Shown here one piece after another: positions 22,058 through 35,542 of a stretch of DNA of 64,000 bases. Source of the stretch: Lineus longissimus (Eukaryota; Nemertea; Pilidiophora; Heteronemertea; Lineidae); assembly GCF_910592395.1 (NCBI RefSeq), contig NC_088324.1:6538953-6602952 (forward strand), in the 5' to 3' direction. Within the stretch, counting starts at the first letter, position 1. Each line of letters starts with the position of its first letter. The translations under genes were made by a program, and so were the position numbers. The notes below the pieces were generated by a model. That model saw only the letters and a list, made by a program, of their open reading frames with translations. It made no database searches and was not told where the DNA came from.

Positions 22058-23019
22058 CGATAGCACTGATAATAAGTGAGCTGCGAGCTAACGACTGAGA
22101 TAAACAAAAGACAAGGTAGCTCATCAATGTGGTACAAATTAGTTACGTGACTGAAAAATCTAACCCACTTGCACAACTTCACATATTACCTATTATCCCT
22201 GAAAGTAAAAGCTCTCCGCCATGCAGGGTGAATCCCCTCTACAGGTAACTATGCAGCGACGTCAAGCCGATATCAGCTACAGGAATTTTGAAAATTAAAT
22301 CACAGTGAGTGTAGCTGCAAAATGATAATATAATCCGAGGATGTCTGTACGGAAAGCTTAGGTGAAAAGGGGAAAAGGAAATGGGAAAAGCGTAATGCTG
22401 AAAGTATAAATCGCTTGAGATCTGCGGGTTTTTTTACTTGATGCGTTTGATAACAAGTTAGACCTGTAAGAAAGGCAAACAAATGAAGAAAAACGCCGAC
22501 TCATATAACGCATGAGACGATGATAATGACGCAATTAGTCACAAACAGCTCAATATTGATGACTCATCGGAAGACTTTAATAATCTATATCGCAAATGAT
22601 GACTTGGATATTTGTACAAATTTTGACTTTCGCTCTAATAAATTAATGATATGTACCACACACACACAAACAACGAGAGCATTGCTGTAAATACAATTGA
22701 AAGTTATTCCAAATTGTGATCATTGAAATTACAGGTGATAAAGATTGATACCTTTTTTATTGGCCACCCGATATATCCTTTCAAACTCAATCTACTTTCC
22801 ACTCAAGCAAAAAATGATTTATTAATAACAAAGACACAAGAAACATTTTGTTTCTCATAGCGAGAACTCGATCAATATAATATATAGATATTAAACGTAT
22901 TGACTTCATATAGTTCATATAATGTAATATTACAAGCAAAACTGGACATCTCATCGTTATTTTCCAAATGGTTCAAGGCACGATGTCGGATTCGACTTGG
23001 TACAACAGTCAGACCGATT

Positions 23020-23194
23020 ATGACAGTTGCTCGGAATCATGGCATAAATTCCAAAAACGTGCTGTTAATTGACTTCAACTTTTGTTGGTGTTTGATGGTC
23101 GCATCAGTGATGATTTCGTGGTCATACGTTATGTGCATTTGTGTGCTGATAACACTTAATATAGGAGTTGTGACTGCTGGCTCTCCCCCGAAAG
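23020..23194 (+). CDS. Unit 3 exon 1: hydrophobic signal/anchor segment
   Basis: Hydrophobic core and GTAAGA donor kept; the frame is open upstream to 22900, so an earlier start is possible in this unit. Confidence 0.5.
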
Positions 23195-23616
23195 GTAAGA
23201 CAGAGACCACGATATAAGGGCATTGTTGTTCCCAACAAGTTAGTCAGTGATTTGGCTTTAACTTACGAACATAACGTGAAGTCATAATACACGCTATATT
23301 CGTGACCTAACATGTTTGAACAACTGGCCTCGGCCTAGAACACCGATGATGGGCCAGACGAACATGTGTTAATGCTGAGAGATGAAATGCTTGTGACCAC
23401 GTACGGGGGGGGGGGGGGCTGTTCTTAATTAAAGTCATTATAGTTGAAGTATTCGCTGGAAGAAACTGTCGTTTATGGGTTCTAGTACTTGATTCACAAA
23501 CGCTTATTAGAAATATTACAATACTAATGTTATTATAATATGATTGTTAGCTCTTCTGGATTACAAGCTTGATGGATCTGATCCTGATATACGGTTTGTA
23601 TATCACAGCACATATA

Positions 23617-25743
23617 CAGTAAGTTTGAATTTTATCGGTCTTTTCGCAAGTTAGGCCAAACCTTATTAAAGTGTGCGTAATGGATACAAGAGGGGTGTTC
23701 AAAGCACACACTACCGCAAGGAATATTATGACACGATCAGGACAGATTGTCCTGTCATAGGATAATGTTTAATTCATGTCATTTGAAAATGACATGAGTA
23801 AGCCAGAGTTTGAAGAAAGCATTGATGCATTCTGATTTGAATGATCACTTAACTTTGAATGGGCCTAGATCAGTAGATGACTAACCAAAACTAAAGCTGA
23901 CCTGTCCGAAATTACACTTTATTTCCAATCATGAAAAATTCAGTACATTCGGTTTTTGAAAATGTCCTTTTCTAAATCAATTCTCATTACTTTTAAGGTA
24001 CATTCAGATTTCTGACTATAGGAACAGTGGAATTATAAGGCATCACCTGAATCATCATTGTCAAGGTCATCAAAATCAATCTCATTGTCCTCAGCATCTT
24101 CATCTTCGAGAAGGTCATTAGCAATATTTCTGTACTCCCCGTTTTCATTCGGGACGAGTCCGGCTACCTGAAAGGCACGTGCTGTGGATTCAGGAGGGAC
24201 GTCATCGGAAGCTCGGCTATGTAGAACAAATGGAAGGGGTATTCTTGGACAGGTGCCATCGGCTGCAGTATTTGCATGCTTCCAGTCTTTCCAGCGGCGC
24301 TGACGTGAGCTTTAAATGCCCTCAAAATGGTCAAATCCAAAGGTTGACTCATAGATGTGCACCGCGCGGGAATGTTATCAAGGAGCACACCAGCTCCTAA
24401 AATAGGGGCACAGAATTCATCAGCAAAGTGAGGTCTAAACTGATCTAAGAGTAAAAGCCTTGTATTTGGTTCAAATTCACTAATGAATGGAAAAAAGACT
24501 TCATCAAGCCAATGTTGGAGTGTGTCATGATTCTCCAACCCTGACCGTGATGAAGTGGCGCGGACATTTTCAGGAATGTTTCCAAGTCCACGAATTTCTC
24601 GGAAGAAGCCTGGTTCTCTGAACACAATATGGGCTGGCATTTTTTCCCCATTAGATCGAATTGTCAACCCAACGGTACATCCTAATTAAGAATTGCCCCT
24701 TGAAGTGTTAACGTCAACATCCCTCTGTCCCAGAGTAGCTGCCGTATACATGGGTAGAAAGTCCGACTGACAAAAGGTTTTATTCATATTGTAAATTGTA
24801 TGTTGCCTCACTGTGTCCCTGACGTTTCCTTGAAATCGGCGGACACGCTCATTTGTGTCAGCTGGATTCGAGGTCGTGTTTCTTGTCTTGCGACGGAATA
24901 CAATACGTTTCCGTATCAAGAAATCGCTGATACATCCTGGAGAGCACTGAAAGATGGACCGCTCCGGTCGGTTCAAAAGGTAGTTGTCTCTATCATCACC
25001 TTGAAGCTCATCCCACCAGCGGTGAAATTCCAGCTCGGCAGCATGGACCAGATCACCTCTGAAGACGGGGTGGGCAAGACGAGAAATTCGAGAAATCGGT
25101 TGTGAACCTGCTCCTCCACTTGTGGCCACCATCCGTCGTGATCGCTTCTGACCCTCCTACTTGGAGCATTGTTCTCGGCCTGCTCCATTAACGTTTCCCG
25201 ATTTGCTATCCATCTTCGAAATGACGTAACTGCCAACCTGAAGCGTCTGGCATACTCTGCCACATTAAGCAGCCAACCATGTTCAATCGCATGTTCGCAA
25301 TCGAGGACGTGGCGCAATGGTGCAGTTACACTATAGCTGTTGTGACGTCTTGGTAGTCTAGAACTAGCAAATTCATCATCCTCATCAGTGTCCATACCAA
25401 TGGCAGTTGAGAGTATGAACACAAGATACAACAGATTTTTGCGAATTTTCGCATTGGGCATTATCTCCAGCTGGAAAAGGTCTGTCTCTCCAGCTGGAAA
25501 AGGTCTGTCCTGAAGCTCATAGGCCTGCTTGTACCATAAACCTACCTGTACCTATTACATCACGGCAATAATCTAGTCAAACAGACCACTCTCATGGGGA
25601 CATCAAGCCTGGCTGAAAATTGATTAGGCCAAGTTGACGCTACTCCAGGATCTAATGCTTGCCTGATTTCTCCCATTGTGGGCCTAAAATTGGCTTTGGC
25701 TTTAAATTAGGCCGAAGACCGATCCGAAAATCCGAACTTACTG
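23617..25743 (-). mobile_element. Pogo-like element B in unit 3
   Basis: Same site as in unit 1. Four bases are missing within the left inverted repeat (CAGTAAGTTTGAATTT), as in unit 4. Confidence 0.85.
24033..25461 (-). pseudogene. Unit 3 pogo-like transposase B
   Basis: Frames 25461-24973, 25132-24686 and 24667-24164 cover all domains. One-base loss at the CENP-B part shared with units 2, 4 and 5; a stop follows NSKLG (TAA, near 24685). DDE motifs LLLLDQF and QPLD are present; NMNK replaces NMNE. Confidence 0.8.
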
Positions 25744-26088
25744 TATATAGTAACTGGCTTCAGGCCACTTTGGGTCACTTTAGCCCAATGGTAATAGGCA
25801 GGTTTCGCACCGTTACGAACTACGAAAACCGAGCACGAAAATCGAAAGAAGACGAAGAAATATTCTCATAGGGGAGCAAAATCTAAAGTGTTCTCCTGCT
25901 TGTTTGCTGGGGAAGCCTAATGTAACGAAGAATTAGAAATAGTTTTATTATAATAGTGGATTAAAATCAATAGTCTTCACCAGCCAACAAGCTTAATTAA
26001 CAACATCACCTTACAACCGGAAAGCAACTATCACTTATATGTTTACCATCCCGTGACCAGCTCAATTTTTAGCATTTTTATTTCGTAG

Positions 26089-26652
26089 CCCATCTGGAAA
26101 TGCGGAGTACGTTGAGTCTCTAGTTTTTGGGAAAGTGCTTCAGTTTAATGATAAGCACGCATCTGCAACTCTACCTTATATAAATACATTCAAATACAAA
26201 CACATTACAATTACCTTTTATATAAGATTCCTTCAGGACAAGCTTGCCAAGAATATGTGGGTAAGTTTCTATACTGATGTAGAAGGTATTAGCGTAGGAG
26301 ATAACCCACAAAAGGAAGTGGAGATTGGTATTTGGCACACGGATACCTCTAAACATATCAATGCACACGACTTTTTTCACTTTTCAGTCGGCTATCAATC
26401 GATTGTCAGTCGCAAATGTTGGCAGCATTTTGCTGTTACAATTACCAGGAATAAGTCTATTCCTAAGCCCCATGTCAAACTTTATAGGAACGGGAACCTC
26501 TTGAGAATGACAGTATAAGCGATATAAAAAAACGCATATGTGGAGAAAGGTTTCATTTTTGGGTAAATTCATTCAAATGAATCAAATGTCGAATTTTAGG
26601 TTTTACCCCACTATCGTGACAAAACTTGATATTTTAAGCGGCAAAAAAAGAG
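26089..26652 (+). pseudogene. Unit 3 exon 3: LamG domain, frameshifted
   Basis: Open from 26089 to about 26512, where AA is lost from ACAAAGTATAAG, giving an early TAA at 26516-26518. The variable patch at 26234-26371 differs from unit 1 by about seven codons, all amino-acid changing by my reading. Confidence 0.7.
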
Positions 26653-27350
26653 GTAGGTTGGTCAACTCGTTAATTATCTGAGCCGGAGGGCTTCACCACG
26701 ACTTTGAAGACGAGTTTATTATTTTCATATTATGCACTGGTCCGACTAGGAATTTTAGGATATTATTGTGCTGGGAGACGTAGTTTTCTTGTGAAAACTT
26801 AAATTCATGTTGACATTAGACGACTGTAATTCACTATCCAATCAGTCGTAAATGAGCATCATCAGATACCTACGCTAATGAAATAAAAAATCAGCATCGG
26901 TCGGAATGGTTCAACCAAATTCTTGTGTCAGGAAACATCAGGACAATGGCCAATATTACTGCAGTTCATCATACGTTATCAGCAAGTTGGTATTTTAATA
27001 TACTATGGAAATGTTAGTCTACAAATGCAAGTTGTGGCAATATTTAGATTTTTTAGCATGCGAAATGTCCCCAAACCTCTTCGGCACAAGCAGCTTGTTT
27101 TTAAAGGAATGGGTTTATTTTTCTCCTGTTTCGTAGCAAACTATACTTCTGAATGTTTTTGACGATCTTTAAATTTTGTTTGTACTCTTCGTTATAAAAA
27201 ACACGATTTCCGTAAATGTTCCCCCTCAACAATTCACCTCATTAACAGGGTCACTGAAGGCAGTGAAGGCAGTGTTGCTTTGCCGTGATTTGTTGGGCTG
27301 AAGCCTTGCAAACTACGCCTTTTCTTTCCCACTTTTCTAATTGTTCGAAG

Positions 27351-27438
27351 CTAACTTAGGAAAAGATGACGAATGTACGCACTGCCAGTGTATTTTAATG
27401 TGTTCAAGCAATTACAAGTTATGTCATCTGCCACCGAG
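27351..27438 (+). CDS. Unit 3 exon 4: VWC-like
   Basis: Same as the unit 2 exon over its length, 6544 bp downstream of it. Confidence 0.45.
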
Positions 27439-28168
27439 GTTGTTTGGGGCTCTCCCCGATTCACCAAGCAAAAAGGAAACATCTATATCTACAGCAAGAC
27501 GTCACAGCGTAGATCCATGGCTCCATGCAGAGGCTTACTAGTGTATCGGTCCTCATGGACAGGATCGACGCATGGAGGGCTGACTCGGTTCAAATCGGAG
27601 TCAACATCGGAATAGCATGATAATTCGAGCAGATTTGGAATTTTTCCCTTTTTTCGTGAAATTGGTCGATGGAAACAACTTTATAGAGGTGACTGGGCAG
27701 TCGACAGCTTGGGAATACTACCCATCAATTACTAATACCAACGGTCCTCCGAACAAGCATATTTCGGCTCAAATTTAGATATTAACTTCTTGTGTCCTCC
27801 AATAATGAACTTTGGAATAGCTTTATAGTACAATTTGAGAAATATTGGCATCTGTTCAACAAGATAGCTGCCGAAACATCAGCATTAGTTGCAGCGAACA
27901 TATGCCGAACAGGGTATATCGCAAAAGCTTTCTTAATTCTTGATATTGTGCTGCTCGAGGGGAAATTGCTAAAAACAATGCATAGGCCTATTCGTGAATG
28001 TGGCAGTTGTCTTTATGTCTATAAACACCTCGAGAGTTTTTTCAAGTGATAAAAGCTCAATTAGCTATCCAGATCAAAGTTCAATATATTTACAGTAATA
28101 TAGTAATATGTCTAAAGGAAGAGAAGTTCCTTATATGTAAATTGTCGATCAGACGAATGCCAAGCCAG

Positions 28169-28514
28169 CTATGTGCCAAAGTATAAACCAGGCACAAGAC
28201 CAATGATACTGGGTCAATGAAGTTTTGTTAATGCTTTCGACTCTTCCGTAGCATTCTTGTTCACCAAACAAGGAACAGTGCACGAAACTTTACAAACATT
28301 AGTAGTTGTGGACCATATTCGATCTAAGCTTGATTGTACCAGAGAATGCTTGAGACAATTCATGACTAGTGAGGCAGAAAGGTGTCTCGGGTTCCTTTAC
28401 GAAGTCAGAAGGACCAGTTGTGCGGTTTACCAAGTATTTGTGTCGATCTCATCTTTAAATAATTATGGAGCGACCACAACAAGGTATCAACGACAGGAAT
28501 TTGCATGTACCTAA
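28169..28514 (+). pseudogene. Unit 3 terminal exon: PAN-like
   Basis: TGA replaces the GGA of the GQG codons in the 5' part; downstream the PAN core and final TAA are intact. If the true acceptor lies after the TGA, the exon is unaffected. Confidence 0.5.
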
Positions 28515-30178
28515 AGTAATAGAGCTCACTATCTAAGGAACAAAGCAAGATATTACATTTTCATTGAAAAAAAGTTGTTGTAAATCATCTGACCCATCTT
28601 CTCTGATAATGGCATGACGATAGCACTGATAATAAGTGAGCTGCGAGCTAACGACTGAGATAAACAAAAGACAAGGTAGCTCATCAATGTGGTACAAATT
28701 AGTTACGTGACTGAAAAATCTAACCCACTTGCACAACTTCACATATTACCTATTATCCCTGAAAGTAAAAGCTCTCCGCCATGCAGGGTGAATCCCCTCT
28801 ACAGGTAACTATGCAGCGACGTCAAGCCGATATCAGCTACAGGAATTTTGAAAATTAAATCACAGTGAGTGTAGCTGCAAAATGATAATATAATCCGAGG
28901 ATGTCTGTACGGAAAGCTTAGGTGGAAAGGGGAAAAGGAAATGGGAAAAGCGTAATGCTGAAAGTATAAATCGCTTGAGATCTGCGGGTTTTTTTACTTG
29001 ATGCGTTTGATAACAAGTTAGACCTGTAAGAAAGGCAAACAAATGAAGAAAAACGCCGACTCATATATTACGCATGAGACGATGATAATGACGCAATTAG
29101 TCACAAACAGCTCAATATTGATGACTCATCGGAAGACTTTAATAATCTATATCGCAAATGATGACTTGGATATTTGTACAAATTTTGACTTTCGCTCTAA
29201 TAAATTAATGATATGTACCACACACACACAAACAACGAGAGCATTGCTGTAAATACAATTGAAAGTTATTCCAAATTGTGATCATTGTAATTACAGGTGA
29301 TAAAGATTGATACCTTTTTTATTGGCCACCCGATATATCCTTTCAAACTCAATCTATACTTTCCACTCAAGCAAAAAATGATTTATTAATAACAAAGACA
29401 CAAGAAACATTTTGTTTCTCATAGCGAGAACTCGATCAATATAATATATAGATATTAAACGTATTGACTTCATATAGTTCATATAATGTAATATTACAAG
29501 CAAAACTGGACATATCATCGTTATTTTCCAAATGGTTCAAGGCACGATGTCGGATTCGACTTGGTACAACAGTCAGACCGATTATGACAGTTGCTCGGAA
29601 TCATGGCATAAATTCCAAAAACGTGCTGTAAATTGACTTCAACTTTTGTTGGTGTTTGATGGTCGCATCAGTGATGATTTCGTGGTCATACTTTATGTGC
29701 ATTTGTGTGCTGATAACACTTAATATAGGAGTTGTGACTGCTGGCTCTCCCCCGAAAGGTAAGACAGAGACCACGATATAAGGGCATTGTTGTTCCCAAC
29801 AAGTTAGTCAGTGATTTGGCTTTAACTTACGAACATAACGTGAAGTCATAATACACGCTATATTCGTGACCTAACATGTTTGAACAACTGGCCTCGGCCT
29901 AGAACACCGATGATGGGCCAGACGAACATGTGTTAATGCTGAGAGATGAAATGCTTGTGACCACGTACGGGGGGGGGGGGCTGTTCTTAATTAAAGTCAT
30001 TATAGTTGAAGTATTCGCTGGAAGAAACTGTCGTTTATGGGTTCTAGTACTTGATTCACAAACGCTTATTAGAAATATTACAATACTAATGTTATTATAA
30101 TATTATTGTTAGCTCTTCTGGATTACAAGCTTGATGGATCTGATCCTGATATACGGTTTGTATATCACAGCACATATA

Positions 30179-32309
30179 CAGTAAGTTTGAATTTTATCGG
30201 TCTTTTCGCAAGTTAGGCCAAACCTTATTAAAGTGTGCGTAATGGATACAAGAGGGGTGTTCAAAGCACACACTACCGCAAGGAATATTATGACACGATC
30301 AGGACAGATTGTCCTGTCATAGGATAATGTTTAATTCATGTCATTTGAAAATGACATGAGTAAGCCAGAGTTTGAAGAAAGCATTGATGCATTCTGATTT
30401 GAATGATCACTTAACTTTGAATGGGCCTAGATCAGTAGATGACTAACCAAAACTAAAGCTGACCTGTCCGAAATTACACTTTATTTCCAATCATGAAAAA
30501 TTCAGTACATTCGGTTTTTGAAAATGTCCTTTTCTAAATCAATTCTCATTACTTTTAAGGTACATTCAGATTTCTGACTATAGGAACAGTGGAATTATAA
30601 GGCATCACCTGGATCATCATTGTCAAGGTCATCAAAATCAATCTCATTGTCCTCAGCATCTTCATCTTCGAGAAGGTCATTAGCAATATTTCTGTACTCC
30701 CCGTTTTCATTCGGGACGACTCCGGCTACCTGAAAGGCACGTGCTGTGGATTCAGGAGGGACGTCATCCCAAGCTTGGCTATGTAAAACAGATGCAAGGG
30801 GTATTCTGGGACTGGTACCATCGGCTGCAGTATTTGCATGCTTCCAGTCTTTCCAGCGGCGCTGACGTGAGCTTTAAATGCCCTCATAATGGTCAAGTCC
30901 AAAGGTTGACTCATAGATGTGCACCGCGCGGGAATGTTATCAAGGAGCACACCAGCTCCTACAATAGGGGCACAGAATTCACCAGCCAAGTGAGGTCTAA
31001 ACTGATCTAAGAGTAAAAGCCTTGTATTTGGTTCAAATTCACCAATGAATGGAGAAAAGACTTCATCAAGCCAATGTTGGAGTGTGTCATGATTCCCCCA
31101 CCCTGACCGTGATGAAGTGACACGGACATTTTAAGGAATGCTTTCAAGTCCACGAATTTCTCGTATGAAGCCTGGTTCTCTGAAAACAACATGGATTGGC
31201 ATTTTTTCCCCATTAGATCGAATTGTCAACGCAACGGTGCATCCTAATTTAGAATTGCCCCTTGAAGTTTTAACGTCAACATCCCCCTGTCTCGGAGTAG
31301 CTGCCGTATACTTGGGCAGAAAGTCCAACTGACAAAAGGTTTCATTCATATTGTAAATTGTATGTTGCCTCACTGTGTCCCTGACGTTTCCTTGAAATCG
31401 GCGGACACGCTCATTAGCGTCTGCTGGAATCGAAGTCGGGTTTCTTGTCTTGCGACGAAATACAATACGTTTCCGTTTCATGAAATCGCTGATCCATCCT
31501 GGAGAGCACTGAAAAAGGGTCCGTTCCGGTCGGTTCAAAAGGTAGTTGTCTCTATCATCACCTGGAAGCTCATCCCACCAGCGGTGAAATTCCAGCTCGG
31601 CAGCATGGACCAGATCCCCTCTGGAGAGGGGGTGGGCAAGACGAGAAATTCGAGAAATCGGTTGTGAACCTGCTCCTCCACTTGTGGCCACCACCCGTCG
31701 TGGTCGCTTCTGAACCTCCTACTTGGAGCATTGTTCTCGGCAAGCTCCATTAATGTTTCCCGATTTGCTATCCGTCTTCGCAATGACGTAACTGCCAACC
31801 TGAAGCAACTGGCATACTCTGCCACATTAAGCAGCCAACCATGTTCAATCGCATGTTCGCAATCGAGGACGTGGCGCAATGGTGCAGTTACACTATAGCT
31901 GTTGTGACGTCTTGGTAGTCTAGAACTAGCAAATTCATCATCCTCATCAGTGTCCATACCAATGGCAGTTGAGAGTATGAACACAAGATACAACAGATGT
32001 TTGCGAATTTTCGCATTGGGCATTATCTCCAGCTGGAAAAGGTCTGTGTCTCCAGCTGGAAAAGGTATGTCCTGAAGCTCATAGGCCTGCATGTACCATC
32101 AACCTACCTGTACCTATTACATCACGGCAATAATTGAGTCAAACAGACCACTCTCATGGGGACATCAAGCCTGGCTGAAAATTGATTAGGCCAAGTTGAC
32201 GCTACTGCCTACCCCAGGATCTAATGCTTACCTGATTTCTCCCATTGTGGGCCTCAAATTGGTTTAGGCTGTAAACAAGGCCCAAGACCGATAAAATCCG
32301 AACTTACTG
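30179..32309 (-). mobile_element. Pogo-like element B in unit 4
   Basis: Same site and same four-base gap in the left inverted repeat as unit 3. Confidence 0.85.
30595..32023 (-). pseudogene. Unit 4 pogo-like transposase B
   Basis: Frames 32092-31535, 31694-31131 and 30989-30726. Shared one-base loss at the CENP-B part; TTTTAAGG replaces TTTTCAGG near 31133, giving a stop after the GLESIP segment. LLLLDQF and QPLD present. Confidence 0.8.
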
Positions 32310-32610
32310 TATATAGTAACTGGCTTCAGGCCACTTCGGGTCACTTTAGCCCAATGGTAATAGGCAGGTTTTGCACCGTTACGAACTACGAAAACCGAGC
32401 ACGAAAATCGAAAGAAGACGAAGAAATATTCTCATAGGGGAGCAAAATCTAAAGTCTTCTCCTGCTTGTTGGCTGGGGAAGCCTAATGTAACGAAGAATT
32501 GGAAACAGTTTTATTATAATACTGCATTAAAATCAATAGTCTTCACCAGCCAACAAGCTTAATCAACAACATCACCTTACAACCGGATAGCAACTATCAC
32601 TTATATGTTT

Positions 32611-32665
32611 AAATGATAAAAATTGAACTGGTCACGGGATGTGACCAGTTCAATTTTTATCATTT
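32611..32665. repeat. Perfect 25-bp palindrome before the unit 4 LamG exon
   Basis: Bases 32611-32635 are the exact complement of 32641-32665, with loop GGGAT. The right arm is the normal array sequence just upstream of the LamG acceptor; the left arm exists only in this unit, so it is a local inverted duplication. Confidence 0.9.
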
Positions 32666-32676
32666 TTATTTCGTAG

Positions 32677-33239
32677 CCTATCTGGAAATGCGAAGTACGT
32701 TGAGTCTCTAGTTTTTGGGAAAGTGCTTCAGTTTAATGATAAGCACTCATCTGCAACTCTACCTTATATAAATACATTCAAATACAAACAGATTACAATT
32801 ACCTTCTATATAAGATTCCTTCAGAGCAAGCTTGTCCAAAAGTGGGTATGTTTCTGTACTGATGTAGAAAGAATTAGCGTAGAAAATAACCAAAATCAGC
32901 AAGTGGCGATTGGTGTGTGGCACAGGGATACCTCTAAACATATCAATGGAGGATACATTTTTCACTTTTACATCGGCTATCAATGGATTGTAAGTCGCAA
33001 ATGTTGGCAGCATTTTGCTGTTACAATTACCAGGAATAAGTCTACTCCTAAGCCCCATGTCAAACTTTATAGGAACGGGAACCTCTTAAGAATGACAGAG
33101 TATAAGCGATATAAAAAAAAGCATGTGTGGAGAAAGATTTCAGGTTTTGGTAGATTCATTCGAATGAATCAAATGTCGAATTTTAGGTTTTACCCAACTA
33201 TAGTGACAAAACTTGATATTTTGAGGAGCAAAAAAAGAG
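32677..33239 (+). CDS. Unit 4 exon 3: LamG domain, variant B patch
   Basis: Open. It carries the second patch type (KLVQKWVCFCTDVERIS and onward), one codon shorter than units 1-3 and 6. Also HFYIGYQWIVSRK instead of HFSVGYQSIVSRK. Compared with unit 5 about nine codons of the patch differ, none silently by my reading. Confidence 0.75.
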
Positions 33240-34122
33240 GTAGGTTGGTCAACTCGTTAATTATCTGAGCCTGAGGGCTTCACCACCACTTTGAAGACGA
33301 GTATATTATTTTCATATTATGCACTGGTCCGACTAGGAATTTTAGGAAATTATTGTGCTGGGAGACGTAGTAGACGCACTGCCAGTGTATTTTTATGTGT
33401 TCAAGCAATTACAAGTTATGTCATCTGCCACCGAGGTTGTTTGGGGCTCTCCCCGATTCGCCAAGCAAAAAGGAAACATCTATATCTACAGCAAGACGTC
33501 ACAGCGTACATCCATGGCTCCATGCAGCGCCTTACTAATGCATCGGTCCTCATGGAGAGGATCGACGCATGGAGGGCCGACTCGGTTCAAATCGGGGTCA
33601 ACATCGGAATAGCATGATAATTCGGGCAGATTTGGAATTTTTCCTTTTTTTGTGAAATTTGTTGATGGAAACAACTTCATAGAGGTGACTGGGCAGTCGA
33701 CAGCTTGGGAATACTGCCCTTAATGATACCAATGGTCCTTCGAACAAGCATATTTCGGCTCAAATTTAAATATTAGCTTCTTGTCTCCTCCAATAATGAA
33801 CTTTGGAATAGCTTGATAGTACAATTTGAGAAATATTGGCATCTGTTCAACAAGATAGCTGCCGAAACATGAGCATTAGTTGCAGCGAACACATGCCGAA
33901 CAGGGTATATCAAGGGGAAATTGCTGAAAACAATGCATATGCCTATTCGTGAATGTTGCAGTTGTCTTAATGTCTGTAAACACCTCGAGAGCTTTTTCAA
34001 GTAATAAAAGCTTATTAGCTATCCAGATCAGAGTCCAATATATTTACAGTAATATAGTAATATGTCTAAAGTAAGAGAAGATCTTTAATGGTTAATTGTC
34101 GATCAGACGAATGCTAAGCCAG

Positions 34123-34468
34123 CTATGTGCCAAAGTATAAACCAGGCACAAGACCAATGATACTGGATCAATGAAGTTTTGTTAATGCTTTCGACTCTTC
34201 CATAGCATTCTTGTTCACCAAACAAGGAACAGTGCACGAAACTTTACATGAATTAGTAGTTGTGGACCATATTCGATCTAAGCTTGATTGTACCAGAGAA
34301 TGCTTGAAACAATTCATGACTAGTGAGGCAGAAAGGTGTCTCGGGTTCCTTTACGAAGTCAGAAGGACCAGTTGTGCGGTTTACCAAGTATTTGTGTCGA
34401 TCTCATCCTTAAATAATTATGGAGCGACGACAACAAGGTATCAACGACAGAAATTTGCATGTACCTAA
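34123..34468 (+). pseudogene. Unit 4 terminal exon: PAN-like
   Basis: Core LDCTREC, ERCLGF, TSCAVY and TAA intact; TGA in the 5' part as in unit 3. Confidence 0.5.
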
Positions 34469-35542
34469 AGTAATAGAGCTCACTATCTAAGGAACAAAGC
34501 AAGATATTACATTTTCATTGAAAACAAGTTGTTGTAAATCATCTGACCCATCTTCTCTGAAAATGGCATGACGATAGCATTGATAATAAGTGAGCTGCGA
34601 GCTAACGACTGAGATAAACAAAAGACAAGGTAGCTCATCAATGTGGTACAAATTAGTTACGTGACTGAAAAATCTAACCCACTTGTACAACTTCACATAT
34701 TACCTATTATCGCTGAAAGTAAAAGCTCTCCGCCATGCAGGGTGAATCCCCTCTACAGGTAACTATGCAGCGACGTCAAGCCGATATCAACTACAGGAAA
34801 TTTGAAAATAAATCACAGCGAGTGGAGCTGCAAAATGATAATATGCTCCTAGGATGTCTGTACGGAAAGTTCGGGTGTCAAGGGGAAAAGGAAATGGGAA
34901 AATCGTAGTGCTGAAAGTATAAATCGCTTGAAATCTGCGGGTTTTTTGGTTGATGCGTTTGATAACAAGTTAGACCTGTAAGAAAGGCAATCTAATGAAG
35001 AAAAACGCCGACTCAAATAACGCATGAGACGATAATAATGACGCAATTAGTCACAAACAGCTCAATATTGATGACTCATTGAAAGTCTTTAAAAATCTAT
35101 ATCGTAAATGATGACTTGGATATTTGTACAAATTTTGACTTTCGCTCTTATAAATTAATGATATGTACCACACACACAAACAACGAGAGCATTGCTGTAA
35201 ATACAATTGAAAGTTATTCCAAATTGTGATCATTGAAATTACAGGTGATAAAGATTGATACCTTTTTTATTGGCCACCCGATATATCCTTTCAAACTCAA
35301 TCTACTTTCCACTCAAGCAAAAAATTATTGATTAATAACAAAGACACAAGAAACATTTTGTTTCTCATAGCGAGAACTCGATCAATATAATATATAGATA
35401 TTAAACGTATTGACTTCATATAGTTCATATAATGTAATATTACAACGGCGAATTCAAAGCAAAACTGGACATCCCATCGCTATTTTTCAAATGGTTCAAG
35501 GCACTTGGTCGTATTCGACTTGGTACAAGAGTAAGACTGATT

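Larger units (their letters stand above)
23020..28514 (+). pseudogene. Unit 3 LamG-VWC-PAN gene, TE-split and frameshifted
   Basis: Exons: 1 at 23020-23194, 2 at 23551-23616 (continued to 25790), 3 at 26089-26652, 4 at 27351-27438, PAN 28169-28514. Exon 3 lost two bases near 26510 and the PAN exon has TGA at the usual GQG position, so this copy is dead on three counts. From about 20.2 to 24 kb and 26.7 to 30.5 kb it repeats with a spacing of 6544 bp or close to it and very few differences. Confidence 0.6.
29584..34468 (+). pseudogene. Unit 4 LamG-PAN gene, VWC exon lost
   Basis: Exons: 1 at 29584-29758, 2 at 30113-30178 (continued to 32356), 3 at 32677-33239, PAN 34123-34468. Exon 1 has TTA to TAA at codon 16 (29629-29631). 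A deletion joins the intron after exon 3 directly to the middle of exon 4 at about 33370, removing its acceptor and first cysteines. The PAN exon shares the TGA of unit 3. Confidence 0.6.
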
